A stretch of DNA of 43,954 bases, taken from assembly GCF_004348725.1 (NCBI RefSeq), contig NZ_SMKR01000046.1, positions 1-43,954 of the forward strand, read 5' to 3'. The stretch is from Kribbella turkmenica (GTDB lineage Bacteria > Actinomycetota > Actinomycetes > Propionibacteriales > Kribbellaceae). Shown here one piece after another: positions 17,420 through 23,936 of the stretch; the first letter of the stretch is position 1, and each line of letters opens with the position of its first letter. The notes below the pieces were generated by a model, which was not told where the DNA came from, ran no database searches, and saw nothing but the letters and a program-made list of their open reading frames with translations. The position numbers were made by a program, and so were the translations under genes.

Positions 17420-18619
17420 TCATGACCCCTCCGCGTTCCGTGGCTGTTCCGTGAGACTCCCGACCCGTGCCGCCAGCACAGCACCAACGGCGGCGCGGGT
17501 CGACTCGTCTGCATCCGGCCACAGGTGCCCGTACGTGTCCAGCGTCGTCTTAGCGCTCGCGTGCCGTACCCGCGCCTGCACGACCTTCACGTCAGCGCCG
17601 CTGGCAATCAGCAGCGAGGCGAGGTAGTGCCGCAGGTCGTGGAACCGGAAGCCCTCCGGCAGCCCCGGCACCAGGCAGCCCCGGCAGTCCTTCGCGTGGT
17701 CCCGAGGAAGCGGCTTGACGTGCCTCTTGCGTACCGATCGCATCGCCCGATCGATCGACCAGGGCGACGCCTGCCCACCAGCGCCGTCCGTCACCAGCCA
17801 CGGACTCCCCCACCTGGCGACTGCGGCCGATAGCTCGAGCGTCAGTTCGGATGGGATCGGAATCGGCGTCTTGGATGCCTCGGTCTTCAGGGGTTGCGCC
17901 GGCCACTGCACGGCGGGCGTGAACACGCCACGCATGAAATCCGTGTCCTCGACGCGCGCGCCGCATGCCTCAGCGGTCCGCAGACCGACGAACGCACCCA
18001 GCAGCACCGCGGGCTTCAGGTGCTCGTCGAACGCGTCGTAGATGGCCCATACCTGTTCCGTCGTCGCGCAGTAGGGGCGCTGCTTGCCTGCGCCCGGTGA
18101 TGTGCGGCGGCTACAGGGGTTCTTCGCGAGGATCCCGTCGTGCACTGCGTCACTCATGATCTGCGAGAGCCTGCCGTGCAGCGCGTAGACGTACGACGCC
18201 TCGTAACCATCAGCCTTCAACTGGGCACACCAGCTACGCACCGCGGAGGGCCGAACCCCACTCAGCGGCAGCGGACCGAAGGTCTTCCGGATCAACTGAA
18301 CGTGCGTCTTCGCCTGCCGCACCGTCGAGTCGCGGCGCGTGGCGTACCCGGCGAGCCAGGTGTCGCACCACTGGTCGACCGTGATCTTCGCGTCCATCGG
18401 GCTGACGTACGTCCCGCGGCTGACATCGGTCTCCTGCGTCGGCCAGTACCTGTCGGCGTCCGCCTTCTTGGCGAAGGCCTTCGTCCGCTCCCGCCCGCCG
18501 ACCTCATGCCAGACAGCGAGCCAACGCTTGCCCTTGCCGTACCGCGCGGTTGGGATCTTGACCTTCTCGCCTTCGGCGTCGGTCGTCGTGGTGTGCCACA
18601 GATCCTTCGTGAACCCCAT
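17420..18619 (-). CDS. int: Tyrosine recombinase (site-specific integrase)
   Basis: A 399-residue phage-type integrase. An N-terminal arm-binding region (about 1-70), a core-binding SAM-like domain (about 75-165) and a catalytic domain follow in order. Catalytic residues are visible: R214 in FVGLRTAEACG, H327-x-x-R330 in FHDLRHYLASLL, H353 in VRHASAKTTLDTYGHL and the nucleophile Y363. It catalyses insertion and excision between attP and the glnA site. The ATG at 18619 lies 2 bp after the stop of the HTH gene, so they are co-transcribed. A frame extension to 18850 overlaps that gene and is rejected. The 3' end lies 37 bp from attL and carries arm-type repeats. Confidence 0.95.
   Translation of the reverse strand: MGFTKDLWHTTTTDAEGEKVKIPTARYGKGKRWLAVWHEVGGRERTKAFAKKADADRYWPTQETDVSRGTYVSPMDAKITVDQWCDTWLAGYATRRDSTVRQAKTHVQLIRKTFGPLPLSGVRPSAVRSWCAQLKADGYEASYVYALHGRLSQIMSDAVHDGILAKNPCSRRTSPGAGKQRPYCATTEQVWAIYDAFDEHLKPAVLLGAFVGLRTAEACGARVEDTDFMRGVFTPAVQWPAQPLKTEASKTPIPIPSELTLELSAAVARWGSPWLVTDGAGGQASPWSIDRAMRSVRKRHVKPLPRDHAKDCRGCLVPGLPEGFRFHDLRHYLASLLIASGADVKVVQARVRHASAKTTLDTYGHLWPDADESTRAAVGAVLAARVGSLTEQPRNAEGS
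17435..17452. repeat. Left arm-type repeats (tandem GTTCCGT)
   Basis: GTTCCGT occurs at 17435-17441 and 17446-17452, an 11-bp period, inside the 3' end of int and 52 bp from the attL core. The same heptamer with the same 11-bp period is found near attR (27317 and 27328). This is the pattern expected for integrase arm-binding sites. Confidence 0.65.
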
Positions 18620-18621
18620 GA

Positions 18622-19143
18622 CTAACCCGTCTCGCCGGGACGCGTCGGCGCCAGATGGCCGGCCTTCCGTGCCAGGTACACCCACCGCTGCACGGTGCGC
18701 GGTGCAAACCCGGTCTGTTCCGCCAGGGCCACGTTGGGCCGTTCGCCGCGCGCCACGGCGGAGGTGTACGCCGCGGCGACGTCTTGCAGGAACTGCGGTG
18801 TCAGCCCATCCGATGGCGGCTTGAGTTTCACAGCCTTGTCCCGGAACCACTTTGCCGTGTCGGCGCCAACGCCGTACGCCCGGTCGACCTCACCGGCCAC
18901 GTCCAGGTCCGGATGCTTGGCGGTTTCGGCCGCCATGACGGCCTGGATCTCGGGCCGCACCATGGTGGCCGACCGCATGCGCAGCAGGGGGAGTTCCCGC
19001 AGTTGCTTCGGCGTGATCTCGTGTCCGCGGCCATTGAGGTAGATCTCGACCAACTTGCCGTCGACAACTCTCACGTTGACCTCACCGGGGAACTCCGCGG
19101 TGTCGAAGCGGACCCATCCGTGAGTCCCGATCATCGATCTCAT
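18622..19143 (-). CDS. HTH protein, probable element regulator
   Basis: A 173-residue protein not assigned to a named family. The N-terminal half resembles short uncharacterised actinophage proteins. The C-terminal region (about residues 125-172) reads as a helix-turn-helix: PNVALAEQTGFAPRTVQRWVYLARKAGHL. It is the first gene of the leftward int operon and is divergent from the Xis-like gene, the position of the master regulator in many temperate phages and satellites. ATG at 19143 has no ribosome site but sits about 7 bp from a TTGACA-N18-TAAACC promoter, so translation may be leaderless. A second in-frame ATG at 19134 is also possible. Confidence 0.75.
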   Translation of the reverse strand: MRSMIGTHGWVRFDTAEFPGEVNVRVVDGKLVEIYLNGRGHEITPKQLRELPLLRMRSATMVRPEIQAVMAAETAKHPDLDVAGEVDRAYGVGADTAKWFRDKAVKLKPPSDGLTPQFLQDVAAAYTSAVARGERPNVALAEQTGFAPRTVQRWVYLARKAGHLAPTRPGETG

Positions 19144-19257
19144 GAGAGTAGGTTTACACCGCAGTTGACGTAGGTGTCAACACCTACACCGTTGGTTCGC
19201 GGTGCTAACGTCAGAGCAGGTTGAGCAAACCTACTCTGACAGGAAGGTGAAACCCCC
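19144..19257. promoter_or_regulatory. Divergent promoter/operator region of the element
   Basis: The leftward promoter is TTGACA (19180-19175), an 18-bp spacer and TAAACC (19156-19151), ending next to ATG 19143. At the centre is a palindrome, GTAGGTGT-CA-ACACCTAC (19170-19187). An 11-bp motif AGAGTAGGTTT (19145-19155) recurs inverted at 19227-19237, in front of the Xis-like gene. The shared GTAGGT core suggests one repressor binding at three sites covering both promoters. Confidence 0.65.
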
Positions 19258-19455
19258 ATGGACGACCGATACGTCACCACAGCCGAGGTCGCGGAACTGT
19301 GCCGCACCTCGCCGGAGACCGTCCGCTACTGGCGGCACATCGGAAAGGGGCCGCACAGCTTCAAACTCGGTCGGAAGGTGCTGTACCTCGAGGCCGACGT
19401 GAAAGCGTGGCTCGCGGACGCTCGCGCGGCGCAGGCCGGCGGTTCGGCGGCATGA
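19258..19455 (+). CDS. Excisionase-like HTH protein (MerR-like fold)
   Basis: A 65-residue basic protein with a winged-helix pattern: YVTTAEVAELCRTSPETVRYWRHIGKGPHSFKLGRKVLYLEADVKAWL. This is the excisionase/HTH_17 type used by temperate phages and integrative elements as recombination directionality factor or small regulator. ATG at 19258 has AGGAAGGTG upstream. It is the first gene of the rightward operon, divergent from the int operon, and its stop overlaps the next start as ATGA. The divergent operators suggest repression by the neighbouring HTH protein. Confidence 0.85.
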   Translation: MDDRYVTTAEVAELCRTSPETVRYWRHIGKGPHSFKLGRKVLYLEADVKAWLADARAAQAGGSAA

Positions 19456-19820
19456 ACAAGGGCCGCCTCAGCGAGGCGACCCCTGCGAGCAGCGGCGAAG
19501 AAGCTCGACACCAACGTACACAACCGCGCCGACAGTCCGCGTACGTCGTAGATGCTGAGAACTTCCGGCGCCGTGTCTTACAAGATGCCCTCGCCGAAGG
19601 ACTCGCGGCGACGTTCGACCGCCGCGCGGCGCTGTTCGAGTGGGCACGCCCTCGGCCGACCGACTTCCGCGGCAGCGCTACACCAGCCGAGGTCGCGGAG
19701 CGTGACGCGCGCCTGCGTGCGGATGCCGATCGTTGCCGCCGGCACGCGGACCTGTTGCTGCAGACCCACGCGGATGCGTACGCCGACGAGGTCCGCCAGG
19801 TGCTCCGGGAGGTGGCGTGA
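19452..19820 (+). CDS. Element protein of unknown function (122 aa)
   Basis: A 122-residue polar protein rich in Arg and Ala. After a disordered N-terminus (to about residue 35) it appears mainly helical, with repeated heptad-like Ala/Leu spacing (FRRRVLQDALAEGLAATF; RLRADADRCRRHADLLLQ). It starts at an ATGA overlap with the Xis-like gene and ends at a TGATG overlap with the ATPase gene, so it belongs to the early operon. Similar small proteins sit before replication genes in actinobacterial elements, but I cannot name a function. Confidence 0.65.
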   Translation: MNKGRLSEATPASSGEEARHQRTQPRRQSAYVVDAENFRRRVLQDALAEGLAATFDRRAALFEWARPRPTDFRGSATPAEVAERDARLRADADRCRRHADLLLQTHADAYADEVRQVLREVA

Positions 19821-21157
19821 TGACCAACCACCGTCCCGGCTGCGAACTGGCCGGCTTGACGTACTTCGAGACCGCGGGGATGACCTGCAGGTGCGAGCGT
19901 TCCCATGTTCCCGAGGTGTTCCCAGGGAACGGGGAACAGATAACACTTCGCCGCGCTCGGATCACGTGGGCCGTCGACATCGAACCGCGGCGCGTCGTGT
20001 GGGCATGGAAGGACGGCGACCACGGACGGATCCCCGCAGGATCGCTTTCCATCGCCGCCGGCAGGGAAGGAACGGGCAAGAGTTCGTTCGGGCTCTGGGA
20101 GGCCGCTCACGTCACCCGCGGCACTCTGCCTGGCTCGCTGTATGGGCAGCCCGCGCGCGTCTTGTACGTGGCCGTGGAGGACTCCTGGCAGTACACGGTC
20201 GTACCGCGCCTGGTGGCGGCCGGCGCAGATCTGGAGATGGTCGGCCGGTTCGACGTGGTGAACCACGAGGACGACGAGATCAGCTTGTCATTGCCACACG
20301 ACAACGACCTGCTCGAGCAGACGATCACGGACTACGGCGTGAAGCTGGTGCTGATCGACCCGATCATGTCGGTGCTCGGCGACTCGATCAACGCGTCCCG
20401 CTCCCGTGAGGTACGCCGCGCACTCGACCCCTTAGCGAAGATCGCCGACCGCACCGGCTGTCTGATCCAGGGGATCGCACACTTCAACAAAGCGAGCGGG
20501 GGCGATCCCTCCTCGCGGATCCAGGAGTCGTCCGCGTTCAAGGACGTGCCGAGGTCGGTGTTCGTGTTCGCCAAGGATGACGACGGCCGGGTGATGACGC
20601 AATCCAAGAACAGCCTCGGGCGTGATGACCTGCCTTCCCTGGCGTACACGATCGAGGAGACCTTGATCTCGACCAAGGAAGGCACGACGACCACCGGCCG
20701 GTTCGTCTTCACCGGAGAGTCCGACAGGTCTGTGTCCGATCTGCTGCGTGATGCGGGGGGCGACGACCAGACCGAGCGGGACGAGGCGGTCGAGTGGCTC
20801 GTCGACTACATCTCCAGCAATGGGGGGACAGCCAACGCAGGCGAGGCGATCAAGGCGGCTGCAGGTGTCGGGATCGCCAAGACCACCCTGACGCGGGCAC
20901 GAGCCAAAGCCAAGGTCCGCAGCGAGAAGAGCGGGATGCACGGCGGATGGGTATGGATATTAGCCGAATCCATGTCACACGGAGTTACCGAACCTCCCCG
21001 AAGAATCCACGAAGAACCCGAAGAATCCATCTTCCCGAACGTGGATTCTTCGGTCCCTTCGGTGGATTCTTCGGCACCGGACTGTACGGAGTGTGACCAT
21101 CTGCGAGAGCGGTACGGCGACCACATGCGCTGTTGGCAACACCAGGAAGCGTCATGA
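19820..21157 (+). CDS. RepA-like AAA/RecA-fold ATPase, probable replication protein
   Basis: A 445-residue protein. An N-terminal Cys-containing region (CELAGLTYFETAGMTCRCERSH) may bind metal. A RecA/KaiC-like domain follows with Walker A GREGTGKSS (about residues 82-90), strand VLYVAVEDSW and Walker B VKLVLIDPIMSVL, then the IAHFNKASGG sensor loop typical of hexameric RepA helicases. The C-terminal part has a short winged-helix-like region and a polar tail with EEPEES and VDSSVPSVDSS. This tail is encoded by an inverted-repeat cluster that may be the replication origin. It is probably an initiator or helicase for element replication. ATG at 19820 overlaps the previous stop. Confidence 0.8.
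   Translation: MTNHRPGCELAGLTYFETAGMTCRCERSHVPEVFPGNGEQITLRRARITWAVDIEPRRVVWAWKDGDHGRIPAGSLSIAAGREGTGKSSFGLWEAAHVTRGTLPGSLYGQPARVLYVAVEDSWQYTVVPRLVAAGADLEMVGRFDVVNHEDDEISLSLPHDNDLLEQTITDYGVKLVLIDPIMSVLGDSINASRSREVRRALDPLAKIADRTGCLIQGIAHFNKASGGDPSSRIQESSAFKDVPRSVFVFAKDDDGRVMTQSKNSLGRDDLPSLAYTIEETLISTKEGTTTTGRFVFTGESDRSVSDLLRDAGGDDQTERDEAVEWLVDYISSNGGTANAGEAIKAAAGVGIAKTTLTRARAKAKVRSEKSGMHGGWVWILAESMSHGVTEPPRRIHEEPEESIFPNVDSSVPSVDSSAPDCTECDHLRERYGDHMRCWQHQEAS
20998..21074. repeat. Iteron-like cluster of four 12-bp repeats in the 3' end of the ATPase gene
   Basis: CCGAAGAATCCA occurs at 20998-21009 and 21018-21029, and its complement TGGATTCTTCGG at 21042-21053 and 21063-21074. The outer pair extends to 13 bp. 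A degenerate relative (CCGAATCCAT) lies just upstream near 20974. The copies can pair in nested fashion. A repeat cluster next to a replication-type ATPase gene suggests an origin. Confidence 0.7.
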
Positions 21158-21278
21158 CCGGGGGCCGGGTATCAGGACGCAAGCCTTCAAACGGGGGCAC
21201 GCCACCGTCTCTCCGAACTTCTGCGCGTGGTACCACCGCGCGCCCATTTCATCCCTGCCCGTTTTTTGGAGGCACCGA

Positions 21279-21572
21279 ATGCCCAAGCGTCCCTGTCTGA
21301 TCTGCGGCGTACTGAGCAACGACAGTCGCTGTCCCGCACACCAGCGCCGGCGTTCCACGATGGAGCGCTCGCGCCGTGCCCAGGCTGTGGCTGCACACCG
21401 AGCACAGCACGGCAACTGGTGTCCTGGCTGGCAGCGTGACGCTCACGCTGCCGACGACCTGACCGCTGATCACGTCACACCGGTCGCCGCAGGTGGCTCG
21501 GAGTCCGGTCCGCTGCAGTGTCTCTGCAGAAGTTGCAATTCCCGCAAGCGCGACTCGATCGAGCGGGGATAG
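21279..21572 (+). CDS. HNH endonuclease
   Basis: A 97-residue nuclease. The N-terminus is a possible zinc knuckle (C6-x2-C9 with C18 and H21). The nuclease core is DHVTPVAAGGSESGPLQCLCRSCNSRK, with the catalytic D64-H65 and a CxxC-type zinc site. Phage HNH proteins of this size encoded beside terminase genes are needed with terminase for cos-type DNA cleavage. Here a TerS-like gene follows, so packaging is the likely role; homing is an alternative. ATG at 21279 follows TTGGAGG. The 121-bp gap before it contains a palindrome centred on TGGTACCA (21228-21235) and no gene. Confidence 0.88.
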   Translation: MPKRPCLICGVLSNDSRCPAHQRRRSTMERSRRAQAVAAHRAQHGNWCPGWQRDAHAADDLTADHVTPVAAGGSESGPLQCLCRSCNSRKRDSIERG

Positions 21573-21583
21573 GGGCGGGGACT

Positions 21584-21691
21584 ATGCGTTACGTCCGATC
21601 ACAGAACGTTAGCTGCCACCGTCACCCCCAAATCGCGATCTGCAACTGCGGATGGACCCAAATGAGAGGAACTGCTGATGCCTGGGCCTAG
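21584..21691 (+). CDS. Possible 35-aa Cys/His-rich peptide
   Basis: A short frame from ATG 21584 with a GGGGCGGGGA stretch upstream. It encodes a basic peptide with a C-H-x-H...C-x-C pattern (SCHRHPQIAICNCGW) that could bind zinc. It overlaps the start of the TerS-like gene by 14 bp in another frame. It fills the otherwise empty gap after the HNH gene. The size is small enough for chance. Confidence 0.25.
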   Translation: MRYVRSQNVSCHRHPQIAICNCGWTQMRGTADAWA

Positions 21692-22067
21692 ACCGAACCC
21701 GAACAAGCCGGGCAGCCGCTACAGAACGGCTCGTGGACCGATCGTGTTGCCGGCGGAGGGTTGCGACCTGCCGGCGCCGAAGCTCCCGCCGGGTCGTCGC
21801 TGGGCGCAGGCCGAGCGGAGGCTGTGGAAGGAGCTGTGGGCGTCGCCGCAGGCCGTCCAGTGGGATGACTCGGCGGCTTCGGTCGTGGCGTCGTACATCG
21901 TGCTCACGCTGGCTGTGCTGGGCGGTACAGCGGCTGCGTGGCAGGCGGCGGAGGCACGTCACCTGGCGGACCGGCTCGGGCTGACGCCGACAGGTATGGC
22001 GTCGCTGGGGTGGCGGATCGCCGAACGGGGAGAGGTCGCGGACGTTGTGCCGCTGAGGGTGTCGTGA
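21678..22067 (+). CDS. Phage terminase small subunit-like protein
   Basis: A 129-residue protein. The start MPGPRPNPNKPGSRYR and the following PPGRRWAQAERRLWKELWASPQAVQWDDS...ADRLGLTPTGMASLGWRI match the actinophage small-terminase pattern, as I recall it. TerS recognises pac/cos DNA and recruits the large subunit. No large subunit gene follows, which is unusual for a phage but usual for satellites such as SaPIs, where island TerS redirects the helper's packaging. ATG at 21678 has AGAGGAA upstream. The stop overlaps the next GTG. Confidence 0.65.
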   Translation: MPGPRPNPNKPGSRYRTARGPIVLPAEGCDLPAPKLPPGRRWAQAERRLWKELWASPQAVQWDDSAASVVASYIVLTLAVLGGTAAAWQAAEARHLADRLGLTPTGMASLGWRIAERGEVADVVPLRVS

Positions 22068-22345
22068 GCGAGCGGCGCAGGCTACGTGCCGGTCAGTCCC
22101 CGGTGGATGAGTCGGGCATGGTGCCGATCCGGCTGCGGCGGTTCGTTGAGCGGGAGTGGATCGAGGACGGCCCGGGCGACTGGGTCTCCCGCTCGGTCGC
22201 GGCGATTCGCCTGTGGGACACCGAGCGGCAGCGGTGGGCCGAGGCGAACGGGTACGACCCGAGGGCGCCGTACGGTACGGCGGCCGGCCGTGACTGGTGG
22301 GCGTTCCTGAAGCGCTGCGCTGACGAGGAACGGGATGCGCGGTGA
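22064..22345 (+). CDS. Element protein of unknown function (93 aa)
   Basis: A 93-residue charged protein rich in Trp and Arg (REWIEDGPGDWVSRSVAAIRLWDTERQRW). GTG at 22064 overlaps the TerS-like stop, and its own stop overlaps the next ATG, so it is co-translated with both. It occupies the place of a large terminase but is far too short and lacks Walker motifs. No domain is recognised. A role with TerS is only suggested by position. Confidence 0.6.
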   Translation: MSERRRLRAGQSPVDESGMVPIRLRRFVEREWIEDGPGDWVSRSVAAIRLWDTERQRWAEANGYDPRAPYGTAAGRDWWAFLKRCADEERDAR

Positions 22346-22689
22346 TGTTCCTGCAGCTGGACGACCGGACGCGGAGTCATCTGGCGCTCGCGCTGGCGGA
22401 ACACCTGAAGTGGTGCCGTAGGCAAGCAATCGCCGCACCGCCGGAGTTGGCGGCACTGCTCGACACGCTCACCGACTCGGACCGACAGCAGCCGCCAAAA
22501 GTGCCGGCCGAGCCGGTGATCGGTGACGGTTGGCTCATCAGTTACGAGACGGCGGCACGGCTGCTGTCGGTGTCCCGCAGGACGGTGGAGCGCATGGTTT
22601 CCGATGGCAAGCTGCAGCCGGTACCGGTCGGCCGGCGTCGCCTGATCCTCGTCGATGAGTTGAGGAGGCTTGCCGATGCTGCAGCGTAA
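22345..22689 (+). CDS. HTH DNA-binding protein (HTH_17/excisionase family)
   Basis: A 114-residue protein. The N-terminal half is helical and the C-terminal half (about 55-110) is a MerR-like helix-turn-helix: LISYETAARLLSVSRRTVERMVSDGKLQPVPVGRRRLILVDELRRL. ATG at 22345 overlaps the preceding TGA, and the 3' end overlaps the prohead protease start by 14 bp. It may be a late-operon regulator or a DNA-binding packaging factor. It is distinct from the Xis-like protein at 19258. Confidence 0.8.
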   Translation: MFLQLDDRTRSHLALALAEHLKWCRRQAIAAPPELAALLDTLTDSDRQQPPKVPAEPVIGDGWLISYETAARLLSVSRRTVERMVSDGKLQPVPVGRRRLILVDELRRLADAAA

Positions 22690-23221
22690 GAACATCGCCG
22701 CGGAACTGCTGCTGAAAGACGCCTCGCAGGGCCTGGCCTCCGCGGTGTTCGCGACCACGGATCAGGTCGACCATGACGGCGACATCTACGGTCCGGCTGC
22801 GCTGCGGCCGGGTGTGGCGGTTGTGTCGGCGTGGAACCACGACGCAAGCCTGACCGGTGGCGCGCTTCCGGTCGGCAAGGCGACCGTGCGGACAGCGGGC
22901 ACCGAGTTCATCGCGGACGTCGAATACTTCATGGACCTGCCACGGGGCCGAGAGGCGTTCGAGGTGATCCGCAAGCTGGGTCAGGTCGAGTGGTCGTGGC
23001 TCCTGGACATCCACTCCGCCGAGCCGGCAACCGTGGACGGTCGACCGGTCCGCAAGATCCTCGACGTGACGGCGCGCGAGGTGTCGCCGGTCGTTCAGGC
23101 CGCCGGTGTCGGCACCCGCACGCTCGAGCTGCGGTCCGCGTCGGACGACGCCGCCAGGGAGTTCCTTCGATTCCAGCAGCACCGCTACCTGCGCGGCGTG
23201 CGATCCGGGGAGTGGTCCTGA
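22676..23221 (+). CDS. HK97-family phage prohead protease
   Basis: A 181-residue S78-like protease. Recognisable parts are ASAVFATTDQVDHDGDIYGPAAL, the histidine region SAWNHDASLTGGALPVGKATV and the EWSWLLDIHSAE segment, matching prohead proteases of actinophages. These enzymes mature capsid protein inside the prohead. No capsid or portal gene is present, so if active it must act on another phage's capsid or on an unknown target. ATG at 22676 follows GAGGAGG by 7 bp; a TTG two codons earlier is less likely. The stop overlaps the next ATG. Confidence 0.78.
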   Translation: MLQRKNIAAELLLKDASQGLASAVFATTDQVDHDGDIYGPAALRPGVAVVSAWNHDASLTGGALPVGKATVRTAGTEFIADVEYFMDLPRGREAFEVIRKLGQVEWSWLLDIHSAEPATVDGRPVRKILDVTAREVSPVVQAAGVGTRTLELRSASDDAAREFLRFQQHRYLRGVRSGEWS

Positions 23222-23448
23222 TGGCGTCTGACGAGTCGATGGTCGCGGTGCAGGTTGAGCGGCTGCTGGACCGCACGGAGGAGGAGTGGCTGACCGAGCA
23301 GCTTCTCACCGCCAAGGCGGCATGGCTACAGGCGCGGGAGCTGCTCCTGCAGCCCGCGGCCACCCCCGCCGAGCAGGAACAACTCAATGAGCAACTGGCC
23401 GAACTGGCCGACAGGGTGACCCGCCTACGCGAGATGGGACAGCGATGA
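23221..23448 (+). CDS. Small coiled-coil protein (75 aa)
   Basis: A 75-residue acidic, helical protein with strong heptad spacing of Leu and Ala (VERLLDRTEEEWLTEQLLTAKAAWLQARELLL and LNEQLAELADRVTRLREM). It could form a coiled-coil dimer. It is coupled on both sides by ATGA overlaps, between the protease and a 162-aa unknown, where a phage would normally have scaffold and capsid genes. A scaffold-like role is a guess from position. Confidence 0.6.
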   Translation: MASDESMVAVQVERLLDRTEEEWLTEQLLTAKAAWLQARELLLQPAATPAEQEQLNEQLAELADRVTRLREMGQR

Positions 23449-23933
23449 AGACCGAAGCACAGAACAAGATGCACGCCGCCGAGGGATGCGACTGCAGCCG
23501 CTGCCGGGCCAACCGCGCCGGCTTCCCGCCAGGGCACATCTTCACCAACGAGGAGTACGCGGCGATCTCCCCGCCGCCGGTGTCGTCGGCCTCGCCGGAC
23601 CCTGCAGCCGACGATCCGGCCGTGAAGCGCGCCACGCAGGCCGCAGCGGCGGCTCAGCGCGAGTATGAGCGTCTCCACGACCAGTGGATCGCCAAGGTCG
23701 CCGAGGCGCGTACGGCGACGCTCGTCGCGATGTCGCAGCCGGTGCACATCACCCACGACGGCCAGCCGCTGTACCCCAGCGACACGTCCAAGATCGGGCG
23801 CGGACGTGAGCTCGAGGAGGCCGCCAACGACCTACGCGGGCAACGCGACCAGGCGCACCGGGCCTGGCGGCAGGCCGAGGTCGCGTTGGACGACGCCGCG
23901 CGCCGAGCTCGTTACCGCGCCGAGCGGGGGTAG
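23445..23933 (+). CDS. Element protein of unknown function (162 aa)
   Basis: A 162-residue protein. The N-terminus has a compact C-x-C-x2-C pattern (EGCDCSRCRANRAGF), followed by a Pro/Ala linker and a long charged helix (about 60-95 and 125-160) of coiled-coil type. ATG at 23445 overlaps the preceding stop; 3 bp separate its stop from the tape measure ATG. It lies where tail assembly chaperones are often found, but it shows no clear resemblance to them. Confidence 0.6.
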   Translation: MKTEAQNKMHAAEGCDCSRCRANRAGFPPGHIFTNEEYAAISPPPVSSASPDPAADDPAVKRATQAAAAAQREYERLHDQWIAKVAEARTATLVAMSQPVHITHDGQPLYPSDTSKIGRGRELEEAANDLRGQRDQAHRAWRQAEVALDDAARRARYRAERG

Positions 23934-23936
23934 TCG

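Noticed and set aside
20998..21074. Intrinsic terminator inside the ATPase gene
   Set aside because: The nested arms could fold, but the position is within the coding region of the operon and two copies in each orientation fit a protein-binding cluster better.
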